A DNA stretch of 64,000 bases from Algoriphagus sp. (GTDB lineage Bacteria; Bacteroidota; Bacteroidia; Cytophagales; Cyclobacteriaceae): assembly GCA_029945945.1 (NCBI GenBank), contig JAQSDM010000011.1, forward strand, positions 248,001 to 312,000, read 5' to 3'. A program made the translations under genes and the position numbers. How positions within the stretch are numbered: position 1 is the stretch's first letter; every line of letters starts with the position of its first letter. The notes below the pieces were generated by a model. That model worked only from the letters and a program-made list of their open reading frames with translations. It searched no databases and had not been told where the DNA came from. Below are positions 9,319 through 18,718 of the stretch, piece after piece.

Positions 9319-10572
9319 TTATAACTCAAATACTGTTTTGATTCGGTCTACAAAGTCCAGCTTTTCCCAGGTGAAGAGCTCAACTTCTTTGGTCACAGGT
9401 GATCTGTAAGGAGAATAGAAAGTCTTGGTTACCAATTCGTTCTTTCTTCCCATGTGACCATAAGCTGCTGTTTCCTCATAGATTGGATTTCTCAGCTTCA
9501 ATCGCTGCTCGATCGCATAAGGACGCATATCGAATAGTTCTTCAATCTTTTTGGCTATTTCTCCATCGTGCATGTCCACGTTGGAAGTACCATAAGTATT
9601 TACATAGATTCCCATTGGCTTGGCAACCCCGATTGCATAGGAGACCTGAACCAGCATTTCGTCAGCAACACCCGCAGCCACCATATTTTTGGCAATATGG
9701 CGAGTTGCGTAAGCTGCAGAGCGGTCAACTTTCGAAGGATCTTTTCCGGAGAAAGCTCCTCCACCGTGAGCACCTTTTCCACCGTACGTATCCACGATGA
9801 TTTTTCTTCCGGTCAAACCTGTATCACCGTGAGGACCACCGATGACGAACTTACCTGTTGGGTTGATGTGATAAACGATTTCGTCCGTGAATAACTTCTG
9901 AAGCTCAGGCTTCAATTGAGCTTTCACTCTTGGAATTAGAATAGTAATGATGTCAGATTTGATCTTTGCAAGCATCACTTCCTCCTGATCAAAATCGTCA
10001 TGCTGGGTAGAAACCACAATTGCGTCGATTCGCTGTGGTACATTCTCATCACTATATTCGATTGTCACCTGAGATTTAGAATCCGGTCTCAGGTAGGTAA
10101 TGTCTTTATTTTCTCTTCTCAAAGCTGCCAATTCCTTCAGGATCATATGTGACAGATCCAATGCAAGCGGCATGTAGTTTTCAGTTTCGTTTGTGGCATA
10201 GCCAAACATCATTCCCTGATCTCCGGCGCCTTGTTCCTCGGGATTCTTGCGCTCCACACCTTGATTGATGTCAGCAGATTGCTCATGAATCGCAGAAAGA
10301 ATCCCGCAGGAATTACCCTCAAACATGTATTCACTCTTGGTGTATCCGATTCTGTTGATTACGTCACGGGCGATTTTCTGAACATCTAAATAAGTGTCAG
10401 ACTTCACCTCACCGGCAAGAAATACCTGCCCGGTGGTTACAAGAGTTTCACAAGCTACTTTGGAATTCGGATCAAATGCCAAAAAGTTATCGATCAGAGC
10501 GTCGGAAATTTGGTCAGCGATTTTATCCGGATGACCTTCAGAAACCGACTCTGAAGTAAATAAATATGCCAT
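9319..10572 (-). CDS. metK: S-adenosylmethionine synthetase
   Basis: Makes SAM from methionine and ATP. The 417 residues match the family (N-terminal [20 protein letters not shown] with the ATP and metal site, [12 protein letters not shown] in the middle, [18 protein letters not shown] for phosphate binding, and a C-terminal domain). It acts in the cytoplasm as a tetramer. A -7 box (TATTTTTG) lies about 37 nt upstream. I looked for a SAM riboswitch in the short leader and saw none. Its product is needed by the methyltransferase cobA about 3 kb away, though the two are not co-transcribed. Confidence 0.97.
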   Translation of the reverse strand: MAYLFTSESVSEGHPDKIADQISDALIDNFLAFDPNSKVACETLVTTGQVFLAGEVKSDTYLDVQKIARDVINRIGYTKSEYMFEGNSCGILSAIHEQSADINQGVERKNPEEQGAGDQGMMFGYATNETENYMPLALDLSHMILKELAALRRENKDITYLRPDSKSQVTIEYSDENVPQRIDAIVVSTQHDDFDQEEVMLAKIKSDIITILIPRVKAQLKPELQKLFTDEIVYHINPTGKFVIGGPHGDTGLTGRKIIVDTYGGKGAHGGGAFSGKDPSKVDRSAAYATRHIAKNMVAAGVADEMLVQVSYAIGVAKPMGIYVNTYGTSNVDMHDGEIAKKIEELFDMRPYAIEQRLKLRNPIYEETAAYGHMGRKNELVTKTFYSPYRSPVTKEVELFTWEKLDFVDRIKTVFEL

Positions 10573-10608
10573 AAATATTAATTATTGGTGCGTTTCTGTT
10601 TGGAAGCC

Positions 10609-10616
10609 CAAAAATA
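10609..10616 (-). promoter_or_regulatory. metK -7 box TATTTTTG
   Basis: Exact TAnnTTTG on the minus strand about 37 nt before the metK ATG. A TTTG that could act as the -33 element lies 25 nt further upstream, slightly wider than the usual spacing. Confidence 0.65.
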
Positions 10617-10788
10617 GGTTAACTGGGGGAAATAAAAAACCCAAACGAGATAGATGGTTCGAAATCGAAATTAACTAACAATTGAATTCAACAATTGGAA
10701 AAACGCATCCTCTGATGAAATCCACTGTCTCATTTTGCATGATGTGAGTCAACCTTCTATATTTCTATGAATTATCTCACACCTTCCT

Positions 10789-12441
10789 ATGCGGTCAAAT
10801 TTCCTTTTCCTCCTAAAACTAAGCTGCTTTCTCTTCCTTTGCTTCTTAGGCTTACCCGCCAATTCTTCCCACCTATCTAAAACTCCTTCAACCCACGCAG
10901 ACTTAGTGATCCTTTTTGAAGAATGGAGAAATTTTGAAAATCCTCCATTGCATGAGGGTGCTCCGGACTACAGAAAGGTCACCTTTGATCAGCGGATGGA
11001 GGTATTTAAAACACTTCAGGCTAAACTTCTCAGCATGGATACTGCCGGTTGGTCCATCCCTGAGCAAGTAGATTGGCGGATTGTCCAAGCCGAGATGAAT
11101 GGTTTTGATTTTAACTATCGCATACTCAAACCTTGGGAGAGGGACCCTGCTTTTTACAAATCCATCTGGATGGAGCGAAGCGATGTCCCTGCACACGAAG
11201 GTCCAACTCATCACGGAGTTGCGGAAGTCTGGCAGTTTTCATTCCCTTTGAATGAATCATCAAAGCCTAAGTTTTTGAGAAAAATTCAAGCCATAACTCC
11301 TTTGAACACTCAGGCTAAAGAAAATCTGACAGGGAAAGCCAAAGAACTATGGGCAGCTGGAATTCCAACCATCCAACAACAAGTCGAGGACTTGGAAGCC
11401 ATTTTGGAATTCCCGGGAGTAAAGGAAGATACAGCAATGACCCAGGCAATTCAATCCGCCATCGCTTCCACAGGTGACTTGGTCAAGTGGCTCGAACAGG
11501 AAGCTCCAAAAAAGACTGGCTCCTCAGGAATCGGTAAAGAAAACTATACCTGGTATCTGCAAAATGTTCACCTGGTGCCATTAACTTGGGAGGATGAGGT
11601 GATGATTCTGAAAAGGGAACTTGCCCGAGCATGGACTTCGCTGAAATTAGAAGAACATCAAAACCGAAATCTGCCACCTCTTCAGGAAGCTAATACTGCG
11701 GAAGAATTCGAAAACCTTACAGAAGAATCAATTCAGGAGTTCATGAGGTTTCTTCAAAATCAAGAAATAGTAACTGTAAAGGACTACTTTGAACCTGCAC
11801 TGAGGATGCATCGCGGGGACTTTATCCCAAAAGAAAAGCGAAATTTCTTTACCATAGGGATGCACTTGGATCCTTTACCTCTGTACTCTCATTTCTATCA
11901 TTGGTTCGAGTTGGCCATCATGGACAATGAACCTCATGCCAGCGCTATTCGAAAAGGCCCTTTACTCTACAACATTTTCGACTCCAGAAATGAAGGCACA
12001 GCCACCGCTGTCGAGGAAATGTTTTTGGATGCAGGACTCTATCAAAATTCGCCAAGATCCAGGGAAATCGTGTACATCATGATCGCTCAGCGGGCAGCAA
12101 GAGGATTAGGATCACTTTATGCCCAGGCAAATGAAATGACCATGGTAGAAGCCGGTGGCATTCATTCCGATTACACCCCGAGAGGCTGGATGAAAACAGA
12201 GAAAGAGTTGCTTCTTTTTGAGCAGCATCTATACATGCGTCAGCCGGGCTATGGAAGCAGCTACATTACCGGAAAGTATTTATTGGAAAATGCGCTGGCA
12301 GATTTTGCCCGGATCAAAGAAGTAAAAGGTGAAGAATTTAAGCTGAGAGATTTCTTTGATCATTTGAATGCAATAGGAGGAATTCCAATTTCTCTGGGGC
12401 ATTGGGAAATGACGGGAGTCGATCAGCAAATGAAAAAGTAG
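10789..12441 (+). CDS. Secreted DUF885 family protein
   Basis: Large exported protein assigned to DUF885 (peptidase-like, alpha-helical). A hydrophobic signal peptide ([22 protein letters not shown]) is followed by a helical body. Family-like features are [23 protein letters not shown] near residue 245 and a segment [17 protein letters not shown] near 405, which resembles the HEgw/E region of DUF885 but has N-E in place of H-E. This may mean altered metal binding, so catalysis is not certain. It has 550 residues and stands alone, convergent to the siroheme gene. The function is unknown; peptidase activity is inference from the family. Confidence 0.75.
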   Translation: MRSNFLFLLKLSCFLFLCFLGLPANSSHLSKTPSTHADLVILFEEWRNFENPPLHEGAPDYRKVTFDQRMEVFKTLQAKLLSMDTAGWSIPEQVDWRIVQAEMNGFDFNYRILKPWERDPAFYKSIWMERSDVPAHEGPTHHGVAEVWQFSFPLNESSKPKFLRKIQAITPLNTQAKENLTGKAKELWAAGIPTIQQQVEDLEAILEFPGVKEDTAMTQAIQSAIASTGDLVKWLEQEAPKKTGSSGIGKENYTWYLQNVHLVPLTWEDEVMILKRELARAWTSLKLEEHQNRNLPPLQEANTAEEFENLTEESIQEFMRFLQNQEIVTVKDYFEPALRMHRGDFIPKEKRNFFTIGMHLDPLPLYSHFYHWFELAIMDNEPHASAIRKGPLLYNIFDSRNEGTATAVEEMFLDAGLYQNSPRSREIVYIMIAQRAARGLGSLYAQANEMTMVEAGGIHSDYTPRGWMKTEKELLLFEQHLYMRQPGYGSSYITGKYLLENALADFARIKEVKGEEFKLRDFFDHLNAIGGIPISLGHWEMTGVDQQMKK

Positions 12442-12517
12442 GATTTGGTCTGCTGCATCCTCTGACGACCTTCGAAGTTTTGAAAAACTCAAAGGACAAA
12501 ATTTCTAATTTTAGCCT

Positions 12518-13099
12518 TCAGCTTTCTGCCTTCTTCACCAATCCTTCAGTAATCTCATTCATCGCTTTGACCTTGAATTCAAAGTCTCCTTTGAGAGTTT
12601 CCCGGTAGGCATTTAGATTTAGTAGAAGGTCGTCGATTTCTTCCGGGAGAACTTCCTCTAAAAGTTGACGAAGTCGCTTGGCTGTGGTTGGGGATTTTCC
12701 ATTGGTGCTGATTGCGATTTTCAGGTTGCCTTTGGTGACAATACCTCCTAAATAAAAGTCGCACAATTCTGGCGTATCGGCAATATTGACTAATAGAAAG
12801 CGCTCTTTGGATTCATCCCGGATTTGCCGATTGACAGCTTTATTGTCAGTTGCACCGATCACAAGATGTTTTCCCCCAAGATACTTTTCATGGTAACTGT
12901 CCTCTATTAAAGTCACCGTATCTGACTTCTCAGCTACTTCCAAAAATTCCGGTCTGAACTCTTTAGAAACGACCGTCACTTGAGCCAATGGGCTGGATTT
13001 GAGCAGAAATTCCAGCTTTTCAGTGGCCACAAAACCTCCACCGACTAGCAGTATGTTAAGCTCGTGAACTTTGAGGAAGATGGGATAGAGATGGTTCAT
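12518..13099 (-). CDS. Precorrin-2 dehydrogenase / sirohydrochlorin ferrochelatase (Met8-type)
   Basis: NAD-dependent enzyme that oxidises precorrin-2 and inserts iron to give sirohaem. The sequence opens with NHLYPIFLKVHELNILLVGGG, a Rossmann dinucleotide site, and continues with GATDNKAVNRQI and LCDFYLGGIVTKGNLKIAISTNGKSPTTAKRLRQ, typical of CysG N-terminal domains. At 193 residues it lacks the methyltransferase half, which is supplied separately by cobA just upstream. It is the last gene of the minus-strand sulfate operon and provides the cofactor for the sulfite reductase encoded in it. The 3' end overlaps a short heptad run (CTTCAGC, TTTCTGC). Confidence 0.9.
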   Translation of the reverse strand: MNHLYPIFLKVHELNILLVGGGFVATEKLEFLLKSSPLAQVTVVSKEFRPEFLEVAEKSDTVTLIEDSYHEKYLGGKHLVIGATDNKAVNRQIRDESKERFLLVNIADTPELCDFYLGGIVTKGNLKIAISTNGKSPTTAKRLRQLLEEVLPEEIDDLLLNLNAYRETLKGDFEFKVKAMNEITEGLVKKAES

Positions 13100-13110
13100 T
13101 TTATGGGAAA

Positions 13111-13260
13111 CAAGATGTTAGAGACAAGAATCAAGATGTAAGTTGGAAATTTATAAGGTAGTAAAGTTAGCTCCAATCCAACAGCTGCTGAAACTGCAAG
13201 CCGCTTCCTGGCTTCTGCTACTGCCAACTGACACTGCAAACTGCTTACTGCCTACTGATC
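13111..13260. repeat. Compound heptad arrays between the Met8-type gene and cobA
   Basis: Three arrays follow each other. From 13111, five CAAGAnn-type units (CAAGATG, CAAGAAT). From 13142, five units ending GTAAAGTT and GCTCC, a tail also found at 16198-16211. From 13191, about ten CTG-phased units (ACTGCTT, ACTGCCT) with two 6-bp steps. The last array runs over the final codons and stop of cobA. Confidence 0.65.
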
Positions 13261-14018
13261 AATACCGCTTCCCTGAAAACCTCCGCCAACTTCGTACTTT
13301 CCCTCACCACTTCCCCCACAATAATTATCGCGGGAGCTTCGGTTTGAGCGTCTTTTGCTTTTTGCTCAATATCTGAAATATAACCTGCCACGATCTTTTC
13401 CTCGCGTGTTGTACCACTTTGGATGATGGCTATCGGCAGATCATTTTTTCCAAACTTCCGATATACTTGTACGATTTCTCCCAGCTTTTTGGTTCCCATC
13501 AAGACGACCACCGTCGCGGTTGATTGCGCAGCCAAAGCCAGATCCTTCGAAAGTTCTCCGGCAGACGTCGTACCTGTCACCACCCAAAAACTCTCAGAAA
13601 TCCCTCTTTTGGTCACAGGAATTCCAGCCGAAGCCGGAACTGCAATCGCCGAAGTAATTCCTGGAACCAATTCAGTCGGGATTCCGAAAGCCTCGATGTA
13701 TTCGATTTCCTCAGCACCCCGACCAAATACAAACGGATCTCCGCCTTTCAGTCGGACCACATGTCCATGCTTTTTGGCAAGGCTGACGCAAAGTTGATTT
13801 GTGTCTTCCTGGGGCTGAGAATGCTTCCCAACTCGCTTTCCGACAAATATTTTCAAGGCCGTTTCCGGCGCGTGTTTCAGCAAAACCGGATCAATCAAGG
13901 CATCATACAACACCACATCCGCTTTGTTCAAGGCAAAAACTGCCTTTAGCGTGATCAGTTCCGGATCTCCCGGGCCCGCTCCAACCAGCGTGACTTTTGG
14001 GTTCACATTATTTCTCAT
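13245..14018 (-). CDS. cobA: Uroporphyrinogen-III C-methyltransferase
   Basis: SUMT transfers two methyl groups from SAM to uroporphyrinogen III, giving precorrin-2. The family signature VTLVGAGPGDPELITLKA opens the protein, YDALIDPVLL follows, then GKRVGKH, VRLKGGDPFVFGRGAEE (SAM binding) and the PGITSAIAVPASAGIPVTKRG region. 257 residues is the usual single-domain length. The ATG overlaps the sulfite reductase stop by 4 nt, implying translational coupling. Here it serves sirohaem for sulfite reduction; no cobalamin genes are seen nearby. Confidence 0.95.
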   Translation of the reverse strand: MRNNVNPKVTLVGAGPGDPELITLKAVFALNKADVVLYDALIDPVLLKHAPETALKIFVGKRVGKHSQPQEDTNQLCVSLAKKHGHVVRLKGGDPFVFGRGAEEIEYIEAFGIPTELVPGITSAIAVPASAGIPVTKRGISESFWVVTGTTSAGELSKDLALAAQSTATVVVLMGTKKLGEIVQVYRKFGKNDLPIAIIQSGTTREEKIVAGYISDIEQKAKDAQTEAPAIIIVGEVVRESTKLAEVFREAVLISRQ

Positions 14019-16114
14019 GCCTCAACCTCCTCTTCCCGATACGTTTTCAGCAAACTGTAAACTTCCATCGCTTGCTTTGCATAGGCATTTGCAAACTCTT
14101 CTGTAGGTTCATGCTTGTTGATTTGGTAGACTTTATCTGCGAAAGTTCCGCCAAGATTGATCTTCGCGCTTGCGACAAACGTCTCGTCAAATTGAGAAAT
14201 GATGTTTGCGTAGGAATTGGTGCTGATGTCTTCACTAAGTAAAAGTGCTTTCGCAGCATTGATCAAGCCTGCATAATGATGGTAAATACTATCTGACCAG
14301 CGACCTTGCTCCAACGCTTCCTGTCCTGAATCAAGTTTCTCCAGTGATTCCAAAAGCAAAGTTGCTACCAGGTCAATCATAGCGCCGGCGCATTCTCCTA
14401 CACCCACTGCCACTTCATAGGCATCATTATGGCCCCAATCGACAGAATCAGATTCTGTCACTGTCGAGGCATCACCCAGTTCTTTTAGCAATTCATAGAA
14501 ATAGATTTGCCCTTTCTGATCGTAATAGCTGAGGAAATCAAGTCCGTTGGCATTCTGAACAAAATCATTGAGCAAAACCCGCAAAGCCTGAGGTCCGCGA
14601 CGACTTGGAACTTTGGTTACTTTGTCTGCAAATCTTCCGTTTCCGTCACCGAGATTTCCTCCGCCAAGCAAAACCTGAAGTGCTGGAATCACCATTTTCC
14701 CGGCTTTCATGGACATCCCCTGAAAACCAATATGAGCCATATTATGCTGGCCACAGGCATTCATACATCCCGAGATTTTAATCACCAACTCCTGATTTTT
14801 CAGGTATTGAGGATATTCCTCCAGAATGATTTTTTCCAATTCATGGGCAATTCCCGTTGAGCTGGCAATCCCGAGATTACAGGTATCGGTTCCTGGACAA
14901 GCGGTGATATCACCAAGGGAATTGTATCCACGCTCACCCAACCCTATTTTTTTGAGTTCCTGATAGAAGAACGGGGCCAAATCTTCTCGTACGTCCCTGA
15001 TCAGGAAGTTTTGGCGAAGGGTAAATCGAACTTCATCATTGGCATACTTCTCCACCAAATCTGCCAACGCTCTGGCTTGATCGATATAAAAATCACCCAA
15101 AGCCACTTTCACTCCAATAGAAACATAGCCGGATTGCTTTTGAGGCAAAATATTGGTCAGTTTCCAAAGTTCGTAATCAAGTCCCGGATCGCTTTCCAGT
15201 TGGAAAGTAGGAGGGTTTGGTAAAGTTTTTCCAGCATCGTAGGTCTCGAAATCCAGCGGATAGCTTGTAAACGGAAGTGCTTTTCTCTCCAATTCTACCA
15301 ATTCCAGGAAAGCTTCCAAACCCAGATCTTTCACCAGAAACTTCATTCTTGCCTTATTTCTTCTGGCTCTTTCTCCATGTCGATCAAAGATCCGAAGGAC
15401 AGATTCGATCAATGGAATCACCTGATCTGTTGCAAGAAACTCTGAAATCAAATCCGCATGACGAGGCTGAGAACCCAGACCGCCACCCAGCAAAACTTTG
15501 AATCCGCGAACTTCCTTTCCATCTACGATTTTCAGTTTTGGGATAAACCCCAGATCGTGCAAATAGCTTAATGCCGTGTCTTCGTCCGAGGAGGAAAAGG
15601 ACATTTTGATCTTGCGACCCATTTCCTGGCAAACAGGATTTCTTAAAAAATAACGATACGTCGCATCCGCATAGGGAGTCACGTCAAATGGCTCATTCGG
15701 ATCAATTCCGGCTGTTTCGGAAGCAGTCACATTTCGAACTGTATTGCCACAGGCTTCACGCAATGTCACATCATCCCGTTCCAGTTCCGCCCAAAGCTCA
15801 GGAGTCCGATCCAAACTCACGTAGTGAATCTGAATGTCCTGGCGAGTAGTGATGTGCAGTCTGCCGGTGGAATATTCCTCGGAAACTTTGCAAATCCTGC
15901 GAAGCTGAGCCGAACTCACGCGCCCGTAAGGAAGCTTGATTCGGATCATCTGAACTCCTTGCTGCCGCTGTCCATAGACACCACGGGCAAGACGAAGACT
16001 TCGAAATTTTTCCTCGTCAATCTTTCCCTCTCGGAAAAGCGCGATTTTCCGCTCAAGCTCGATGATATCGCGCTCTACAATCGGATTTTCTAGTTCGGTT
16101 CTGAAGCTTTGCAT
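14015..16114 (-). CDS. Sirohaem nitrite/sulfite reductase with C-terminal HEPN-like domain
   Basis: Assimilatory reductase giving sulfide from sulfite (or ammonia from nitrite); the operon argues for sulfite. Residues 1-560 show the duplicated ferrite-reductase half domains and 4Fe-4S domains: QQGVQMIRIKLPYGRVS near 50, TRQDIQIHYV near 95, and the cluster/sirohaem ligands TACPGTDTCN and SGCMNACGQHN near 420-465. About 130 extra C-terminal residues (after YDQKGQIYFYELLKELGD) are helical with RWSDSIYHHYAGLINAAKALL, which resembles a HEPN domain. At 699 residues it is longer than CysI or ferredoxin-type enzymes (about 550-570). It overlaps cobA by 4 nt. Confidence 0.88.
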   Translation of the reverse strand: MQSFRTELENPIVERDIIELERKIALFREGKIDEEKFRSLRLARGVYGQRQQGVQMIRIKLPYGRVSSAQLRRICKVSEEYSTGRLHITTRQDIQIHYVSLDRTPELWAELERDDVTLREACGNTVRNVTASETAGIDPNEPFDVTPYADATYRYFLRNPVCQEMGRKIKMSFSSSDEDTALSYLHDLGFIPKLKIVDGKEVRGFKVLLGGGLGSQPRHADLISEFLATDQVIPLIESVLRIFDRHGERARRNKARMKFLVKDLGLEAFLELVELERKALPFTSYPLDFETYDAGKTLPNPPTFQLESDPGLDYELWKLTNILPQKQSGYVSIGVKVALGDFYIDQARALADLVEKYANDEVRFTLRQNFLIRDVREDLAPFFYQELKKIGLGERGYNSLGDITACPGTDTCNLGIASSTGIAHELEKIILEEYPQYLKNQELVIKISGCMNACGQHNMAHIGFQGMSMKAGKMVIPALQVLLGGGNLGDGNGRFADKVTKVPSRRGPQALRVLLNDFVQNANGLDFLSYYDQKGQIYFYELLKELGDASTVTESDSVDWGHNDAYEVAVGVGECAGAMIDLVATLLLESLEKLDSGQEALEQGRWSDSIYHHYAGLINAAKALLLSEDISTNSYANIISQFDETFVASAKINLGGTFADKVYQINKHEPTEEFANAYAKQAMEVYSLLKTYREEEVEA

Positions 16115-16169
16115 TTGCGTAATAGTTTTTCCCTATAGGGAAAGTTAGGTTTGATATATTTTTTTAGGA

Positions 16170-16316
16170 GTTGAAAATTGAAAAGTTGGAAAGTGGTAAA
16201 GTTTGCTCCACTTTCCTTTTTGGTTGAGATCAACCCTTTCCAAGTTCAATTCCTAAAATTTTTGAATTTTAAACTTCGAAGTTTTCAGCCTTCAGCTTTC
16301 AAACTTCATCCTTCAA
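16170..16316. repeat. Split inverted heptad arrays between sulfite reductase and cysN
   Basis: Six heptads at 16170-16211 (GTTGAAA, ATTGAAA, then a tail like that at 13163-13176) are followed after about 70 bp by five heptads at 16282-16316 (CCTTCAG, CTTTCAA, CCTTCAA), which are roughly the reverse complement. The right arm covers the last codons of cysN. Confidence 0.6.
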
Positions 16317-17568
16317 TAAACCCGACACTCACCGTATCAAAACTCCCCTCATCAATCAAAATGAAGGTTCCGTTTGATTTGTTGGTATCGTACGTATCGA
16401 AATGGATAGGCTTGCTCAGACGGAAATGAACCCGACCGATATCGTTTAGCTTGAGTTGATCGACTTCTTCCGTTCCGGTAAAGTCAGTATGAATCCTGGA
16501 TTCTATCTGATCCACTTTTGCCATCACCCGGTTGATTCCGTGCTGAAGGATGTATTTCCCCCCAACTTTTAATGCTTTGTTATTCACCTGGCAAATGGTC
16601 GCCGTGAGTTGCTTTTCGCTTTTCGGCACTTCCGAACTTTTCACCATCATATCGCCTCTGCTCAGATCCACTTCCGTTTCCAGCGTGATTACGATTGAAC
16701 TTCCCGGAGCGGCAGCTTCGATTTCCTTGTCAAAGAAGTGAATGCTTTTGATTTTCGAAGTATTTAAAGAAGGAAGCACTGTGACCTCATCTCCAACTCT
16801 CAAAATTCCTCCGTACAGTTTGCCTGAGAAACCTCTGAAATCGTGAAATGCTTCAGTCTTGGGACGGATTACATATTGCACCGGGAATCGGGCAACTGAG
16901 CTTTCCTGCAAGTCAGACGGCTCCAGTACCTCGAGATGATCCAATAGCGTATTTCCAACATACCAAGGCATCTCTTCAGAATGCCTCGCGATGTTTTCGC
17001 CTTTCAAAGCAGATACCGGAATGAAGGTGATCTGCTCCTGACGGAAATCACTTTTCTCAACCAAAGCGTCGAAGTCAGCCTTTATTTTCAGATAAATATC
17101 TTCGCTGTACCCCACCAAATCCATCTTGTTGATCGCTACCACCACATGGGAAATGCGGAGGAGATTGGCGATGAAAAAGTGGCGATAGGTCTGCTCAATT
17201 ACACCCTTTCGTGCATCGATCAGGATGATGGCCACCTGAGAAGTGGATGCACCTGTCACCATATTTCGCGTATATTCCACATGTCCCGGAGTATCCGCGA
17301 TGATGAAATTGGTCTTGGCGGTAGAAAAATAAATATGCGCCACATCGATGGTGATGCCTTGTTCACGCTCCGCCACCAAACCATCCGTAGCCAGAGAAAA
17401 ATCCAGGTAATCGTATCCTCGCTGCTTGCTGCTTTTCTCGATTGCTTCGATTTTATCCGTCGTGAGTGACTTGGTATCGTAAAGCAATCGACCGATCAGC
17501 GTGCTTTTTCCGTCATCGACAGAGCCGGCAGTTGCGATTTGGATGAGTTTTCTGTTTTGTATGTCCAT
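16306..17568 (-). CDS. cysN: Sulfate adenylyltransferase subunit 1 (GTPase)
   Basis: Regulatory GTPase of ATP sulfurylase, which makes APS from sulfate and ATP. The EF-Tu-like G domain shows GSVDDGKSTLIGR, DTPGHVEYTRNM and NKMDLV; beta-barrel domains follow. The track start adds 33 residues, but those codons are the heptad array at 17583-17666, so the ATG at 17568 (MDIQNRKLIQIATAG) is chosen, giving 420 residues. No APS kinase domain is fused, which agrees with the APS-type reductase encoded by cysH. It is co-transcribed with cysD, its catalytic partner. Confidence 0.94.
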   Translation of the reverse strand: MDIQNRKLIQIATAGSVDDGKSTLIGRLLYDTKSLTTDKIEAIEKSSKQRGYDYLDFSLATDGLVAEREQGITIDVAHIYFSTAKTNFIIADTPGHVEYTRNMVTGASTSQVAIILIDARKGVIEQTYRHFFIANLLRISHVVVAINKMDLVGYSEDIYLKIKADFDALVEKSDFRQEQITFIPVSALKGENIARHSEEMPWYVGNTLLDHLEVLEPSDLQESSVARFPVQYVIRPKTEAFHDFRGFSGKLYGGILRVGDEVTVLPSLNTSKIKSIHFFDKEIEAAAPGSSIVITLETEVDLSRGDMMVKSSEVPKSEKQLTATICQVNNKALKVGGKYILQHGINRVMAKVDQIESRIHTDFTGTEEVDQLKLNDIGRVHFRLSKPIHFDTYDTNKSNGTFILIDEGSFDTVSVGFIEG

Positions 17569-17582
17569 TTTGGTCTTCTTTT

Positions 17583-17666
17583 TAGTCAATAGTCCATAGA
17601 CGATAGTCCATAGAAGATTTGAGTTGAGAGTTACTTGGTACTTTGTACTTCGTACATTGTAAATCA
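17583..17666. repeat. Heptad arrays between cysD and cysN
   Basis: Twelve 7-bp steps in one frame: five TAGTCCA-type units (17583-17617), two less regular units, then TACTTTG/TACTTCG-type units ending on the cysD stop. Two heptad families thus sit side by side within an operon gap of 95 nt. Confidence 0.7.
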
Positions 17667-18563
17667 AAAATATCCCACTTTCTTCCTCGTCTCCATCGCT
17701 GCTTCGGATCGTTTATCATCGATTCGAGCGCCACGCTCAGAGATGGTTGAATCGCGGATTTCTCCGACTACATCATCCAGGGAAACAGCTTCGGAAAGCA
17801 CCGCAGCGGTACAAGTCATATCGCCAACCGTTCTGAAACGTACCATTCGCTCCTCAACAATTTCATGGGATTCCCTGAAAACATGCTCATTGGCTGTCCA
17901 GATCATCCCGTCACGGAAGAAAACTTCTCGCTTATGCGCGAAATAGATCGATGGAATTTCAATGTCTTCGGTTCTGATATATTCCCAGACATCCAGTTCG
18001 GTCCAGTTGGAAATAGGAAAAACACGTACGTTTTGACCTACGTGAATTTTTCCATTCAGCATGTCAAAAAGCTCAGGTCGCTGATTTTTTTCGTCCCACT
18101 GACCGAAGTCATCACGGACGGAAAAGACTCGTTCTTTTGCTCGGGCTTTCTCCTCGTCTCTTCTCGCACCGCCGATACAAGCGTCGAACTTGAATTCTTC
18201 GATCGCATCGAGTAAAGTCGTGGTTTGAAGTGTGTTTCTGCTGGCATAGCGGCCGCGCTCTTCTCGCACTTTTCCCTGATCAATGGAATCCTGAACATTT
18301 CTCACGATCAAGTCCAATCCCAATTCTGCAACCAATTTGTCGCGGAATTCGATGGTCTCCGGGAAGTTGTGTCCGGTGTCTACATGGAGTAGTGGAAAAG
18401 GAATCTTAGCAGGATAAAAAGCCTTTTGAGCTAATCTAACCAGGGTTATTGAATCTTTTCCTCCGGAAAAAAGCAAAACCGGACGCTCAAACTGCGCCGC
18501 CACCTCCCGAAGGATATGGATCGATTCTGCTTCTTTTGGATTTGGTATAAATAGGTTTGACAT
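17664..18563 (-). CDS. cysD: Sulfate adenylyltransferase subunit 2
   Basis: Catalytic ATP pyrophosphatase subunit of ATP sulfurylase. The PP-loop VLLFSGGKDSITLVRLA lies near residue 32; other family marks are PLLHVDTGHNFPETIEFRD and the C-terminal RFRTVGDMTCTAAVLS and ERGARIDDKRSEAAME. 299 residues is the standard length. It pairs with cysN downstream and follows cysH. The start MSNLFIPNPKEAESIHILRE fits the family. Confidence 0.96.
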   Translation of the reverse strand: MSNLFIPNPKEAESIHILREVAAQFERPVLLFSGGKDSITLVRLAQKAFYPAKIPFPLLHVDTGHNFPETIEFRDKLVAELGLDLIVRNVQDSIDQGKVREERGRYASRNTLQTTTLLDAIEEFKFDACIGGARRDEEKARAKERVFSVRDDFGQWDEKNQRPELFDMLNGKIHVGQNVRVFPISNWTELDVWEYIRTEDIEIPSIYFAHKREVFFRDGMIWTANEHVFRESHEIVEERMVRFRTVGDMTCTAAVLSEAVSLDDVVGEIRDSTISERGARIDDKRSEAAMETRKKVGYF

Positions 18564-18605
18564 GTGCTTTTAAAATTTTTGATTTACTACTTACCTTACT
18601 TCGTT

Positions 18606-18675
18606 ATTCAATATTCAGCATTCGGTGTTCGATACTTAAATTTCGAATTCCGAACATCGAATCTCGAATGATGAA
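18606..18675. repeat. 70-bp palindromic heptad array (ATTCGnn family)
   Basis: Ten exact 7-bp units: left units such as ATTCAGC and ATTCGGT, right units such as TTCCGAA and TCTCGAA, approximately the reverse complement. It occupies the gap between cysH and cysD. Confidence 0.72.
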
Positions 18676-18683
18676 GTATAGTG

Positions 18684-18718
18684 TCTTGCTTCCTGTCTCT
18701 TGCTTCTTGCATCTCATT
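18684..18718. repeat. Five-heptad half array at the cysH stop
   Basis: Units TCTTGCT, TCCTGTC, TCTTGCT, TCTTGCA, TCTCATT, the same CAAGAnn family (reverse complement) as the right arm at 9252-9286. It overlaps the cysH stop by a few bases and is separated from the 70-bp palindrome by 8 bp. Confidence 0.68.

Noticed and set aside
10573-10700. SAM riboswitch before metK
   Set aside because: The leader after the -7 box is only about 30 nt and shows no aptamer-like stems.
17569-17667. N-terminal extension of cysN
   Set aside because: The 33 extra codons are the heptad array and overlap the cysD stop.
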